DNA from: Rhizophagus irregularis
Taxonomy: Eukaryota; Glomeromycota; Glomeromycetes; Glomerales; Glomeraceae
Direction: 5' to 3'
Assembly: GCF_026210795.1 (NCBI RefSeq)
Contig: NC_089429.1
Location: 5,456,001-5,520,000 of the forward strand
DNA: 64,000 bases
Part shown: positions 35,847 through 48,326 of the stretch, piece by piece
Layout: every line of letters starts with the position of its first letter
How positions within the stretch are numbered: the stretch's first letter is position 1
Made by a program: the position numbers and the translations under genes
Notes under the pieces: generated by a model
The model's database searches: none
Seen by the model: only the letters and a program-made list of their open reading frames with translations
Told to the model about the DNA's origin: nothing

Positions 35847-37915
35847 TTTATCTACTAATTTTGAGTTTATACTATTAGTTAAAATGGCAATAATCATATG
35901 ATCCAAATTCAAACATTCCATGTTTAAATAAAAATTGCCTATATAGAATATTACTTTTATTAAACTTATAAATATAGGTTAATTTTAAAATAAAACTTTA
36001 AATTATTTCTTTTTATAATAAAATATTATTAATATTTTATTTATTTTTTTGTAAATCTATTTTTCAACTTTCTTAAATTTATAATGATTTATAAGTGAAG
36101 CTTTATTTTTTTTGTTATTTTTTTTAACTTTAAAATTTTACCTTTTCTATTCATTTTTTAATTAGTAAGATTTAGTTTTAATTTATCTTTAAATTAACTT
36201 TATAGTTATAGATATTAGTTTAAAAGTATAAATAAATATAATTTATATATAAATATAAAATAAATAAATAAATATTAATTAACATTAAAATTAATTAAAA
36301 ATTATAATTAGTTTTTACTAAGATTTTACTAGTTATTTAACTAAGATTTTTTATTTAAAAAAAACTAAAAATAGCTAATTATTAATTATTTGGCTAATTT
36401 TAAATTTTAAAATTTTTAAAATTAACTAGTTTTAAATTATATTTAGTTTAATTAATAAAACTGATTTTACTAAATTTAAATATTTCAACTGGTATAAGTT
36501 TTTATTTTTTTAATCTATTATTATTACTATTTGATTAAGATTTTGAATAAATTATAAGTTACTTGATTTATTTTTAAATTAAGATTATATAATTTTCTAG
36601 TATTCAGTCATCTAATAATTTAATTTTAATGTTTTTTTTTTATTTTATAATTTTTATTGAGAAAAAAAATTATTAAAATTGGATTACTAAATGTTAAAAT
36701 ATTTGCAAAAAATGATTTTTTGAATTTTAGTAAAAAAAAGTAATTTTAGTTAAAAGTTTATTATAATCATTAATCTATATATTAGATATTTGGATTTTTA
36801 TCTAACTTATTATTAATAACATTGGCATTTTTTTATACAGTAATTTGCAATTTAAAATGATTAATTTTAATTTAAAAATTTCTTATTTTTATAATTATAA
36901 CAATCAAACAAATTTTTATATTTCATAAAATCCAAATACTAATATAAAAATATTTTCAATATATTAGTAAACTTTACAATAAAGATGTTAAATCAGTCCT
37001 TTTAGTTTTGTTTATTCTAACCAGTTTTTGGAAAGTAATAAAAGTTTACACCTTTAGAATTTTGTATAGATTAACCCTTTCTAAAATTAAAATATTAAAT
37101 AACTGGGCAAAAAAATGCTTTTTTTCCTTAGATTCTTCTTTATTTTAAATTGATTGATTAAATTGAAACTAAATTTTACTATTTATTTGTCCTCAATCTA
37201 TCAAATTATGTTTGTTAACCTTTTATTGAGCCCATAATTTCATACAGTATTAATTTCTTGATGAGAGCATTTGAAAGTAAAAATTGTGTAAAAAGATAAA
37301 GGAAAAAATGTAAATTTGTAATCAATTAATAGAGTTATAAATTAAATATTAGGATAGTAACTACTAAAATAATAAAATTTTAATAATGTTAAAAATTTGA
37401 AGTTACAAATTTTTGGAATAGCAAAATTTTAAAACTTTCTATACTCACCTACCTTAGTCTAAATAAAAGGCTGGCACAAAAAAGAAAAAAAAGAAGAAAA
37501 GAAAAGTGTTTTTTCATAAAAACTTAAGAAGCCATATTCTTATAAAAGAAAGAAAAGAAACATTTCGTTAGAAACGTTTTTAATTAAAAACTTTGCTTTT
37601 TCTCCACCTCATAAGTCAGCGTCTTTACAAAGAATAAAAAGTTTCTTAAATAGAGTTGCATTGCTTTATCGAAAATAAACACTTAAAGGTTATAAACTAC
37701 AAAAAAAAGCAAAGAAACATTAGCAACTTATTTCTAAAAAAAATAGTTGTTCCCCTCCAATATAAAATTTCATTGTTTAGGAGTCCCGGAATTTAATTTT
37801 TATCGTTATTTTTAATCTAATTTATCTTTTGTGATAAACAAGATAGGTAAAAGATTTCTAATCATTACAATAGAAATTGTTCACATTGTTCGAGTTATTG
37901 TTTAACTTTTTTAGG
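35847..37915. other. Extremely AT-rich desert
   Basis: Long A/T tracts. A purine-rich run with many AAAGAAAAGAAAC words lies at about 37475-37560. No gene, RNA or element recognised. Confidence 0.45.
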
Positions 37916-37917
37916 AA

Positions 37918-38235
37918 TATTGGTTAAATTAACCAGTAACTTTTTATTAACCGGTCCACGCTCTCTTCCTGGGAGTATGTGATGATATCTGTTATATCAG
38001 CGATCCCACCACTTCTGATCGTCTCGGTCTTGATCTTTTATTGAGTGATTAAATATTGCTCGTTTTTACACGATCATTAAATGTCTTTAGTGGCATAAGA
38101 CTGAAAAGACTGTGGCTCAATTCGTTAAAATTTAATAAAATAAACATTAACAAATTAACCGGTTAATTTATCATCAAATAAATAAATAAATAAATAATAA
38201 AATTGTGCATTTTTCTTGGTGGTTAATTTAACCGG
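37918..38235. repeat. Cluster of TTAACCGG / GGTTAATTTAACC motifs upstream of the first BED-finger gene
   Basis: TGGTTAAATTAACCAGTAAC and ATTAACCGGTCC lie at about 37920-37955, and AATTAACCGGTTAATTT and GGTTAATTTAACCGGC at about 38153-38236. Further GTTAACGTTAATTA and AGTTAATTAACTT words are at about 38808-38842. Similar words cluster at 52.7-53.2 kb upstream of the second BED-finger gene. An (AAAT)n run at 38177-38200 lies inside. Confidence 0.55.
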
Positions 38236-38922
38236 CTCGACCCGACATAAATTTCCATTTGTTTACTAGTTTAATTTGTAGTAAATAATAATGTAGTAAA
38301 GGAACGAAAAGAATTTTAAACCTTTTAGGCAGGGTTTTCACTTTTTTTTGCAAGAAATATATTTCTTTTGAATTTAATTCTTCAGTTGCAATAATAAGGA
38401 AAAAAAAGATAATTATTTATCTCATATAACATGACATATTGTTTAATTAAGAATGTTTATTGTTGAAAGTAAGAATGTTTATCATAAATGTTATTAAATG
38501 CGAAGAATGATGAAGAGATTTGTTCATTTACAATGTCAGTTGAGGAGGGATTAAATCAAATATTTGTTTAACGTGTAATAACATTAAATAATCGGTCGTA
38601 TGGTTATATGATGTAATTATAGAAAAGCAAACTATAATATAAAAAGAAAGATTACTATCAAAAAAAAAAATATATATATTCATATATTCATATGTATATG
38701 TTGTATGGTAATATTGAACGTTTTAAAATGTTAAGAAACAGGTTTTTAAAGTTATGTCTTTTATATTTATTTTATTTTCTAATTTTGAAATACAAGATGT
38801 TATTTAACGTTAATTAGCGAGTTAATTAAAGTTAATTAACTTCCAATAATTATTACTTCAAGTATATAACATCTTGGTATTTTTGAGTTTTCCCCCAATT
38901 TGTTTCATATACAAAATAATAA

Positions 38923-39621
38923 ATGCCGAAAGCGAAACAAAAAAATTCATTGAAAACGAAACGCCAGAGAGAAAAAAAACAACCAAAAACAAAACGTCAG
39001 AGAGAAAAAAAAACCGTTTGGTGTCACTTCATTGTAGTGAAAAATCATGCTAACTCGCATCCCCATGTAAAATGTCAATACTGTTCCAAAGAATATGAAC
39101 GAGCTGTTCCTATACGAATGCAGTCTCATCTAGCATATAAATGTCCAACGGTACCGATTGATACAAAATCACAATTCAGCAATCAGAATTCTAATGATTA
39201 TATGAGCGAAAATGAGCAAAAATTTCTTGAGATTTTACTAGTTGAAGCATTTTCTACTGAAGCAAACCCTTTTTTTGTCGATAATCCACGCGTTATCGAA
39301 TTTTTTAAACGCCTTCGATCATCATTTAAGTTGCCAAGTGGAAGAGAAATGAAAATGCAAGTGGATAAATTGAATAATAGCAGTCGGATTGAATCAAGTC
39401 ATCATGAAGAACAAGAAACTAGTATCGAATCGAGTCTCCAAATTCATCAAAATGATTATTATAGTTATGACTACGCTTACAGTACTAGTAGTTATCACCA
39501 CGAAACATTAGATCCAAATTCTTTAGTTTCACCTGCTCATTTTCAACCAAATGAACAAAATGTGCAATTTAATTATAATTATATTGATCCTAATAGCTCT
39601 TTTTACAATTATGGGAAATGA
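38923..39621 (+). CDS. BED-type zinc-finger protein, N-terminal part of a hAT transposase kept as a short gene
   Basis: A single open frame of 232 residues. Residues 11-30 hold a KTKRQREKKQP repeat, basic and probably a nuclear signal. A BED finger follows: W33, HPHVKCQYC with C51 and C54, RMQSHL with H69, and C74. BED fingers bind DNA and usually sit at the N-terminus of hAT transposases. The next stretch, NPFFVDNPRVIEFFKRLRSS and FKLPSG, resembles the region that follows the finger in hAT transposases. The protein then ends in a Tyr/Asn/Ser-rich tail instead of the DDE catalytic domain. The frame is uninterrupted although nearby hAT DNA is dead, which suggests a retained regulator-like gene. 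It starts at the first ATG. A second gene of the same plan lies at 52154-52486. Confidence 0.65.
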   Translation: MPKAKQKNSLKTKRQREKKQPKTKRQREKKTVWCHFIVVKNHANSHPHVKCQYCSKEYERAVPIRMQSHLAYKCPTVPIDTKSQFSNQNSNDYMSENEQKFLEILLVEAFSTEANPFFVDNPRVIEFFKRLRSSFKLPSGREMKMQVDKLNNSSRIESSHHEEQETSIESSLQIHQNDYYSYDYAYSTSSYHHETLDPNSLVSPAHFQPNEQNVQFNYNYIDPNSSFYNYGK

Positions 39622-41125
39622 TTTAGATTATAATATTGTAATATTTTTTTAAGTACATATTTCATTTTTTTATTATATTTCGTTTCACTTATCAATTATT
39701 TATATACTATAATTGAAATTTTCGAATTAAGAATCAAATTTTATTTATACTCGTTTGCGCATTCATTTTACAAAATAATTATCTTCGATACGTAAATATT
39801 TTTATTCGTGAAATTTTTATTCGATGCTTCGTTGCAAAGAGAAAAAGAAAAACGTATTTATTCCTATCGCGACAACAGTTTAGTTTATCATTATGTTTAT
39901 TTAAAATGTAAAAAAAATTAAATTACTCGTTATTAAAAAATAAAATTGTTTATTTATATATTATTCGTTATCACTTTTCTTTTTTATTCGTATATAAGGT
40001 CTATTCGAGTTAATATATTTGACTTGCTTCTTGTCATATAATTTTATATAGCTATTTATTTTTGAAAATAATGTTTGATGAATGCTAATAATCTGTTATT
40101 ATTTGGGTGCTATATATATATATATATTTCTTTTCATGAATGTACTGCCTACAATCTCAGGTACGATTAAATACTCCCTATGAAAGGGGTACTCTGGCAT
40201 GAAAGAAATAGGATGATCGACATTCACTTTTTGGAAATTTTTCGGCATTTTCCGATCTGTGGGGTGAAATTGAATGAGTTGAAAGAGGGACAATAACCAA
40301 TGATAGGAGAAATGAACTGGATTATGAAAGGGAGTATTAAGGAAATAACAATCAATTAATATTCACACATTTAATAATATTTTTAAATAGTTATTTATTA
40401 TAACTATTTGCAAAATTTAAAAAACTGCATATATTATCGAAATTTAGTTTTCGAGAAAATTAAGGTAATTTTTGGATAGTTTGTATATCACGGAGACACG
40501 GACCAAAGTACCCGGGTATGATATATCACCAGATTTATTACACGTACTTTTATTATAAGCCAAAACTTTTATGAGAATCAGAATTATATATATATGCATG
40601 GTAAAATTGGATTATTTAAATAACAAAGTTAATAGAAATGTGGATTTTTTTCTAGTAAAAAAGAGAATACTATGCTTAGGAGGAGTAAATGGACCCGTTG
40701 ATATATGAAAATATTTAAAAAAATAAATAAGAAGTGTTACATAGCTACTTACATTGAATTTTACTAGTCATTATCATTAAGCTCTTTAAATATTATCTTT
40801 ACAGGAAACGGAAATCGTTAAGTCCCGGAGCGAAAAAAGATAAAATGGGGGACAGAGAAATTCACGTGAACGATCCTTTTTCATTACTAATCCAATTACA
40901 GAGACTCCATTTTTATAAAAATTTTTTATTTTTATTTTTATTTTAAAAATATAGACGATAACTGGTTATAAAATAAATAAATCGGAATTTTACTGTATAC
41001 TGGGACTTTGCGACATGTGTTATATAGCCAATCATAATTACAGATTGATATATTTCAATTTACCCCTTAAAAATTTAACATTAAAAATTCCACCCTCTTC
41101 CACAATTAGTGTTTTTTCGTGTGCG
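39622..41125. other. AT-rich region between BED gene and hAT remnant
   Basis: An (AT)n run lies at about 40112-40128. A minus-strand frame at 40099-40293 has no recognised product and is not called. Nothing else supported. Confidence 0.4.
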
Positions 41126-41127
41126 CG

Positions 41128-42570
41128 TGAATTTTCTGAATACTTTTTTGCTGATAATGGGAAACTGATGTGTCGTCATAGTATCAACTTTCATATAAAA
41201 ACACAGTTACTGCTCATATAGGTTCTAAAACACATATCCGTAATAAAAAAAAAAGAGCAACAAATAAAAAAAAGACAACCAACTATTCAAACTATTGTTG
41301 ATGCATCCGAACAAAAAAATTTATATATAATTTAGTGGATGCATTTGTAGCGGCTGATATTCCATTAGAAAAAGAAATTGGTTGCATGAACATTTTAATG
41401 AAGGAGGTTTTATTCCAAAATCAGATACTTTGCGCCATGAATATTTACCAAAATTATTTGAAATCATATTAATCAACTTAAAGAATATTTTTGTAGCAAG
41501 CGAGTTTCAATTATTATAGATGAAACCACAGATAGTAGAGCATGAAGCGTAGTAAATATACTTTTTAGCTATAATGGTACAACAAAATTGGTTCATGTTG
41601 ATTATTTAGAAAGGTGCAATTGGACAGCTAATAATTCAAATTTTAGTTCAATGGGAAATTCCTTTTGATTCACCACAACTAGTTGCATCGGATTCAGCAG
41701 CTTACATGAAAAAGTGTATTAAAACCACTAATGCCTTTGTTTAGCACACATACTAAATCTTATTGGGTTAGTGCATTTATATTTATTTATAATTAATGTA
41801 AAATAATTTACTGGCATTTAATTTTTAGAGAAGCATGGGCGTCAATCAGCTATTTTCGCGATGGCAAACTTTTGTCTATAGTAAAAGTCAAAAGATGCTT
41901 TATATCATATCTTCAACATCTAATCTAAAAAATATATTCCTTAACAAGATGGAATACCTGGTTTTGTATGGCATTTTATGTATCAACATTTGGATTATAT
42001 TCGTGGATTTTATAATTAAGAAAACAAAGAAAATTCATCAATAGTTGAAAAAATAAATTCAGATTTTACCGATCAACAATCCAATGGACGTATTGAAATC
42101 TATTTAGCATTTATTCAGGAAAATGCACAACAATTTGTGGCAGAGTTCGGTATTTCAAAAGACATGTGATGCAGCTTATAAAAAGCATGTATTACAACAT
42201 CCTGCACGCTCTTTATTTGAGCTGTTCAAGTTTTTTGATTCACGATTTTTATCATTAACAACTGCTAATCGAGACATTTATTTTTATCAAATTATTAGAG
42301 AACTAGTAAATTCATCAATATCTCTTATTCAAGAATGGTCCATTTACATTAATATCAATTTAAATCTTATTGAATTTACTGAATGAATTTTGGGATAAAG
42401 TTTCATTACAATAGCACGTGATTACATTTGGTCGCCAATCTCTTCCCGCGCGGCAGAAAGAAGTTTTCTGCATGATATAATAAAATTTTAGATGATGATA
42501 GACAAATTTAAGCCCAGAATCACTTAAATTTCTTACTATTATGTATTTTAATAACCAAAATAACGAAGTT
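41128..42570 (+). pseudogene. hAT-family transposase, broken
   Basis: Pieces in several frames follow the order of a hAT transposase. A finger-like start is at about 41140-41210 (EYFFADNGKLMCR, then INFHIKT). LVDAFVAADIPLEK lies at about 41333, then GGFIPKSDTLRHEYLPKLFE at about 41402. Next come VSIIIDETTDS (41505, first catalytic region), LVASDSAAYMKK (41680) and CLAHTY-like sequence (41740). The C-terminal dimerisation block has WSPISS...RAAERSF, then ILDDD and LSPESLKF (about 42430-42530). The frame changes repeatedly and parts are missing, including some of the middle, so it cannot make transposase. Clear terminal repeats were not found. hAT elements cut and paste DNA with 8-bp target duplications. 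It may once have supported the BED-type relatives in this window. Confidence 0.75.
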
Positions 42571-44115
42571 TTCTTAGTATAATTTGAAAAAATTTTTATC
42601 GGAATAAAATGTAATTTTTTTCGTTATCGTGATAAAAATTTGTGATTTGATATCACAACTATTCGTCTCACCTTGTCACATATCACCACGTTTTACTGTT
42701 TACTATTTATCTGAGGGAACTTTTTTTGTGAAATCCTATTTGAACTGTCACTTCGATCATGTGTCAGTGCATAACGCCGGTCGAGTTCGAAGAATTTTCG
42801 CCGTTGCATTGGGGTACATAGTTATTTTTCATAGTGCGTAAAAATACTGTATATAGTCCTTCGCTTCGCTCCGGATAACAATTTTAACAAAAGGAAAGAA
42901 CAAGTGAACGACTTTTTGAAATTTTTCTTTTTTTCTTTTTTTTTTTTGAAGTAAAAAATGTAACTTAATTATAAGTCAATTTTACCTCTTCATAAATTTG
43001 CATTTTGCATCCTACCAGCTCTCGGAAATTCACCAGTAGGAAAATACTGATCGAAAAGAACATAATACCGTACAAGAGATACAGTGTATTTCTAAATTAA
43101 GTACCCGAAATAAACACATTTGGAAATTGTGAATTTGTTGCTTAATTCGTATAAGGAAAGCTTTCTGTAACCGAAAACTATGTAATAGAGAGAATATATG
43201 TTCGTGACTGTATATATATATATAAAAGCTCGCTTTGGTCCTAAGATCGGTTGGTTGGCATCGGTCTCAAGAAAGTTAAATTCCCAGACATTTTTTAGGG
43301 CAGATTAATTAATTATTGGAGATTATACTTTTCAATTGTTAATTACTGATCCCCTAATTAGTTTGTGCGGAACACTATGATGTTTTGCTATAAAATTTAA
43401 ATAAACTTAATAATCTATCTATACATGTCGTTAAGTAAAACTCTATTTCTTTTATACCTTTTTATACCATACACATTTACAGTTTTGTTTATATTACGCG
43501 TTCTTTATGATTTATTTACCAAATCACTTTATTGGTTTGTGACATTTATTACGTAGTTTTTAGGGGGTTAGCAAAAATTTTACGTTACTCCTAATATTAC
43601 TGGATAAAGATGATAATTATTATCCCTGATCGACATTTGGTACGATTATGCAATAGCAAATTTTACAGTATATGTATTTATTTATCCGTTCCGAGGAGAT
43701 TTTGTTAATTATACTTATAATAGATGGCTTTGAAAATTTGTGTAATTCAGATTTGCATTTTATAGTAGTGATTGATAGTTCCGAAGCTTTACTCATTTTA
43801 AAATTTTTAATTGGAAAAATAAAAAAAAAACCAAGAGAAAGAAAATAAGATTAAACAATAAATATACTATATATATTATCACTGATGAGAATTTGATAAT
43901 TGTGTAAATGGCAAGGGATAAATCAGTTATATCCTAGGTAGCTTTACATGATCGGCCTATCGGCCGATCATTTATCCGATCCTAGTGAAATTTTAATTAG
44001 TCAGGATAACTAATACATAAAATAAATGTTTTGTTTGCACCTGGCATATTTTTCGAATATACAAGTCTTAGTGTGCAGATTCTTATCCTAAAATGGGACT
44101 AAATCCGGTTGGGAA
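42571..44115. other. Intergenic region, mostly unrecognised
   Basis: Moderately AT-rich. It holds a CTTCGCTTCGCTCCGG phrase at about 42861 and an (AT)n run at about 43209. A TGATCGGCC-TATC-GGCCGATCA hairpin is listed separately. Short frames here are not supported. Confidence 0.4.
43949..43970. repeat. GC-rich perfect hairpin
   Basis: TGATCGGCC and GGCCGATCA pair perfectly around the loop TATC. It stands out in AT-rich DNA and could be a protein-binding site or the stub of an inverted-repeat element. No transcript is known to cross it. Confidence 0.5.
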
Positions 44116-44612
44116 AATATATCGGTACACCAAATTATTAATAATAATGCAGGTTCTTGCCGGCATTATGATGGCTAAAAAAATCTAATTCTTAATATAA
44201 TTTTTATTTTAAAAAGTCATGTTTGGAATTGATATTGTAACCTAAAATATCGGTACATCTTACTATGCTTTACAGCTGATTTCACAATATGCGGGACACC
44301 CATCATTTTTACTCCATGCCGAGAGAAACTCAGTAAAATTCGGTATAGGTATAACTCATAATAAAAATAAAAACTACACCACTGTGCTCGGACCAGTGCT
44401 CCGAATCTAACAATATGGGTTTACCTTATTCTGAACTTTACCGAGTTTTACCGAATGTACCGTCGGTAACTATTAGGTGTCCCGTATATTATAAAATCAG
44501 CTGTAATTATAAGGGGCAAAGAAAAGTATCGGTACATGTTACATCGGGATACTATATACAATATCGGTACAGCGAGGTTTTTTTATCGGTACAGGCAATT
44601 ATCGGTAAATAG
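44116..44612. repeat. Cluster of ATCGGTACA motifs around a MITE
   Basis: ATATCGGTACA or close variants occur at about 44119, 44249, 44528, 44565 and 44588, plus CCGTCGGTAA and TTATCGGTAA nearby. The copies flank the 231-bp MITE at 44273-44503. They may be ends of a larger decayed element or a cluster of binding sites. Confidence 0.45.
44273..44503. mobile_element. 231-bp Tc1/mariner-type MITE (TA target duplication)
   Basis: CAGCTGATTTCACAATATGC then GGGACACC at the left end is mirrored at the right end (GGTGTCCCGTATATTAT then AAAATCAGCTG). TA flanks both ends (44271-44272 and 44504-44505). Three arm differences, all transitions. A plus-strand open frame from 44415 is only read-through of the element. 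Confidence 0.8.
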
Positions 44613-46795
44613 AAGTGACTGCATTTAGTGAGATGTATGTGTTTATATCTTTTCGCGCTTTTCATTCCGTTTGCTGTAAATTTTGTCATGAAAATTGTTA
44701 AATTATTTATTTGTTATTTATTTACTTATTTTTAGTTAATGAGTTATATATTTATTTACTTTATTTTTATGGTTGAAATAATTTTTAAATATATGATATA
44801 TTGATAATAAGGAGTATTTTTTGCTTGTAAACTTAGGGTAAGAATGCGTGTAAAAGCGAAGAAGTGTCAAGTTTATATTGTTAGGCTTAAAGAAGGAACT
44901 GGCCAATAGTTTTATTAAAGTTCACATAGATTTGTTAGGTCTATATTTTGATAGTAAAAGTTACAAAATTTTTAATAAAACTTTATAATAATAATAAATA
45001 GTATATAATATATTCACCAAAAAATCAATAATAAACTTACAATCTCTTATAAGCCATGTTTGAAGAGGTTTAAAATTTGATGTAATCGAAAAGTCAAACG
45101 TGATTAGTTTTGGATTACATAAAACCTGTTCGTTTTTACCTGTGTTGCTTCCTTTATTAACAAATAATATTTCTATTCATGTTTCTTCCTTACTGTAAAT
45201 TGGTTTCGTTTTTGACTCATACACTTAACGTCGCTAATTCCGGTAAACCGCGTAATTTTTGCCTGGGTTAGCAAGCATTAGTTGCCAAAATTAAAAAATT
45301 TCGGTAATTAATCTTCGAAAAAAATCGCTACAATCTGCAGTTATTTTTCATTTTATGATTTATTCATGATTTATTAAGTTTGATATTAAAAACTGTATCA
45401 TTTGTTTAATTATAACCAAAAAAATTCATGTATCAGTAATATCATAAAAATACCAATAACTCTCGATGAAAATTGGTATACTGAATATTTGTTTAATTTT
45501 CTAAGGCTTGTTTCATTTATGAAAGACGTTCATAGATTCACTAAAATTAAAGCTAGTTTAATAAATAAGTAAAAAAAAAAATCAAACGCGGCACAGTAAT
45601 TTTCGTTACAAAAACAGGCATCTCGATTAATATTTAAACTAGATTGATTATTATTTAAAACGCCTATTTACCTTATATTTGTATGCTGTACATGTTGTAT
45701 TGTCCTCCATAACTTATAATATAAACACAAGATCATGCAATAATTATTACTGAACCCTAGCCTACGCCAAAAATGTTGGTTACCCTGACCAATTTATAAA
45801 AATTTGATTTGGAGCTGCCTCCTCATTGTTAAGATAAAGTTTGATTTCACGTGAAATAACGCGTTTGATGTTTTAGATCTCACGATTGAGCGACCTGTTG
45901 TTATACTCTTAAATTATGTTGACAGGCTGTGTAAATTATTGATTGCCAATCATTCCTAAAATGGATTAATGATTTTAGAATAAAATTCCAAACAAAATTT
46001 TAGCTAACCAATTTTTATTATAGTTCAACAATTAGATGTATGATAAATTGTCAGATCTAATAGTTTATATTGTTATAATGAATTTCTTTTTCAACTAGTT
46101 CCTAAGGTAAACTTGGCAGTTAATTGTTAAGCGAAACGAGTAAAAAAAGGAACGAGTGAGTTTGCGATGATGGCTAAAGAATGTGTGACCATAGATTCCT
46201 CAGATTAGATAAGGATTGTCAATGGATACTACTGTTTATAGAGTGACAATGTTTCTTTTATGAACTAAATAAATATTTTATTACATTACACATTTTTTTA
46301 ACGAGAGGAAACAAACAACTTGAGATGCAGTTAAGCCCATCTTGTCAAAATGATCAAATAACTTTAATAAGTATCATACTCTTATTTCCTAAATCACACA
46401 TAAAATGTGGATCTTTCGCTAACGGCTGGCATCTATTTTGTCATTAAATTATACATAATCGTTCTTTCATGATCGAGAAACTCCGTTATTACTATTAAAT
46501 TTGTTAAATCTTCATTTTCAATTTTTCATTTACGAACTGACATATGCAATATGCATATATTTCGTCACATCTTACGTAATCTTATCTGGTCCCGATATGT
46601 AGGCAAAAAATGCAAATCATATGAATTGTGCGACGTCACCACCGTTTAAGGGACAAATTAATTACATATATAATATGCAATATGCGTCGCAGTTGGTATC
46701 ACTATGAAGGCGCTCCTCATATAAAATTACGGTTTTCACATAGAAGTCTGCAGTTGCCTGCGTTTAGAAGAAAAAAAAAATCAAAAAAAAATGTT
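44613..46795. other. Intergenic region upstream of the TKL-like kinase
   Basis: No gene, RNA or repeat recognised. The kinase frame stays open upstream of 46796 to an ATG at 46628, so part of this stretch could be coding; see that entry. Confidence 0.4.
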
Positions 46796-48326
46796 ATGGA
46801 GCAATCAACAAGTTTTAAGCATAAAATTGATTTTTTATTATCAAACACATCATTAAGTCCATTAAGTCAAACAACGGTTAAGTTAAAATACAAAAAAAAG
46901 AAATGTAATGAATGTAATAAAAGGAGAAAAATTACAGACGAAAATCATCAGATTTGCCACATTTGTCACAAAATGAAACCGTTATTTAAACCAAGCGGAA
47001 GCAAAATCATTGATGATTTTATCAGACATACACAAATTAATTATGTTAGAAAAGAAGGAAAATTGGAATTTATTCCCTATGACCAATTCAAAAATTTAGA
47101 ATTTATTGCCGAAGGGGGATTTAGCAAAATTTATAAGGGTATTTGGAAGGATGGCCCAATTTCTAAATGGGATAATAAAAGTAATACTCGTCAATGTGAT
47201 TATACAGTTGCTCTCAAAAAACTCAATGATTCTAAAGATATCACTCATAAGGGATTGAACGAGGTACGTACAACATTCTGTTTTAAATTGATTAATAATA
47301 TTAATTAATAAAGTTTCTTATTTTAGCTTAAGATATTTTATGATTTCTCATTAAAATGGAAAGCAAGTCGAATGTATAGTTCTTACAAATATATTAGTAA
47401 TTATTTTGGAATTACGAGGGATCCTGTTACCGAAGATATTATGATAGTTATGCCATATTATAATTCAGGTGATTTGATATATTATATAACTAAAGTATTT
47501 TATGAGATTAAATGGGAAGAAAAGTTAAAAAACTTAATAAAGATAATAATTGGACTTATGAATATACATAGTGTAAATATTGTTCACAGAGATCTTCATA
47601 GTGGAAATATTTTTTTTGATAACACAAAAAGTGCAATCATAGGTGATTTGGGTATAAGTAAATCTGCAACCGAATCTACAGATGACAACAATAATGAAAA
47701 TTATGGAATTATCCCTTATATGGCTCCGGAAATTTTTCATGGACAAAAATATACTAAAGCTTCAGACATATATAGTTTCGGAATGGTTATGTGGGAGTTA
47801 ATGACAGGTAGAAGACCTTTTTGGGATCGAAATCATGACACAGAACTTATTATTGAAATTTGTGATGGTTTACGACCACCAATTGTTACAAATGCACCTG
47901 GTGATTATATTGAATTAATGCAAAAATGCTGGCATTCTGATCCAGAGAAACGACCGGATGCTTATAATATATATCAAAGTATTCATAAAATATTTAATAA
48001 TGAATGGAATAATCATTTTCGTAAGCAAGAGCCAACTAAAATTATTGAATCATCGGATATTGGACCTGTATCAATAAATGCTCCAGGTGCCATTTACAAA
48101 AGCAGACCTTTAAGTGCCATAATTAATTCTGCAATGTCTTTAAAAATTTCAAGAAAAATTTCAAGAAGTCGGTCGATAAAAATTTCAAAAAGTCGATTGA
48201 TTGGTATGGAATTATCATTCTAAGTTATATTAATAATTAAGTTCTAAATTTATATAACATCTAACATAACTTTTTTAATTTTTAGACACAGATTATATTA
48301 GTAGGGAATTGGAATTTGACATTTAA
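46796..48326 (+). CDS. TKL-like protein kinase with N-terminal CxxC...CxxC motif, 3 exons
   Basis: Exons 46796-47263, 47327-48203 and 48286-48326 give 461 residues with GT-AG introns in phase. The N-terminus has CNECNKRR and CHICHK, a paired CxxC motif likely to bind zinc, then FIPYDQFKNLEFIAEGGFSK, the glycine-rich loop. VALKKL supplies the ATP-binding lysine. Catalytic HRDLHSGNI is present; the metal-binding DFG reads DLG, which still keeps the Asp. PYMAPEIF and SDIYSFGMVMWELMTGRRPF complete the fold. The tail GAIYKSRPLSAII then a Ser/Arg/Lys-rich part is typical of the very large kinase families of Glomeromycotina (recalled, not searched). Such kinases are cytosolic Ser/Thr or dual-specificity enzymes; targets are unknown. 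I prefer the ATG at 46796 because the frame upstream (to 46628) lacks similarity to the family. Unlike the kinase part of the kinesin fusion, the core here is complete. Confidence 0.85.

Noticed and set aside
40099-40293. 64-residue minus-strand frame beside an (AT)n run
   Set aside because: No family resemblance, and its end is the translated (AT)n tract.
44415-44612. 65-residue plus-strand frame
   Set aside because: It is read-through of a MITE arm and the ATCGGTAC repeats.
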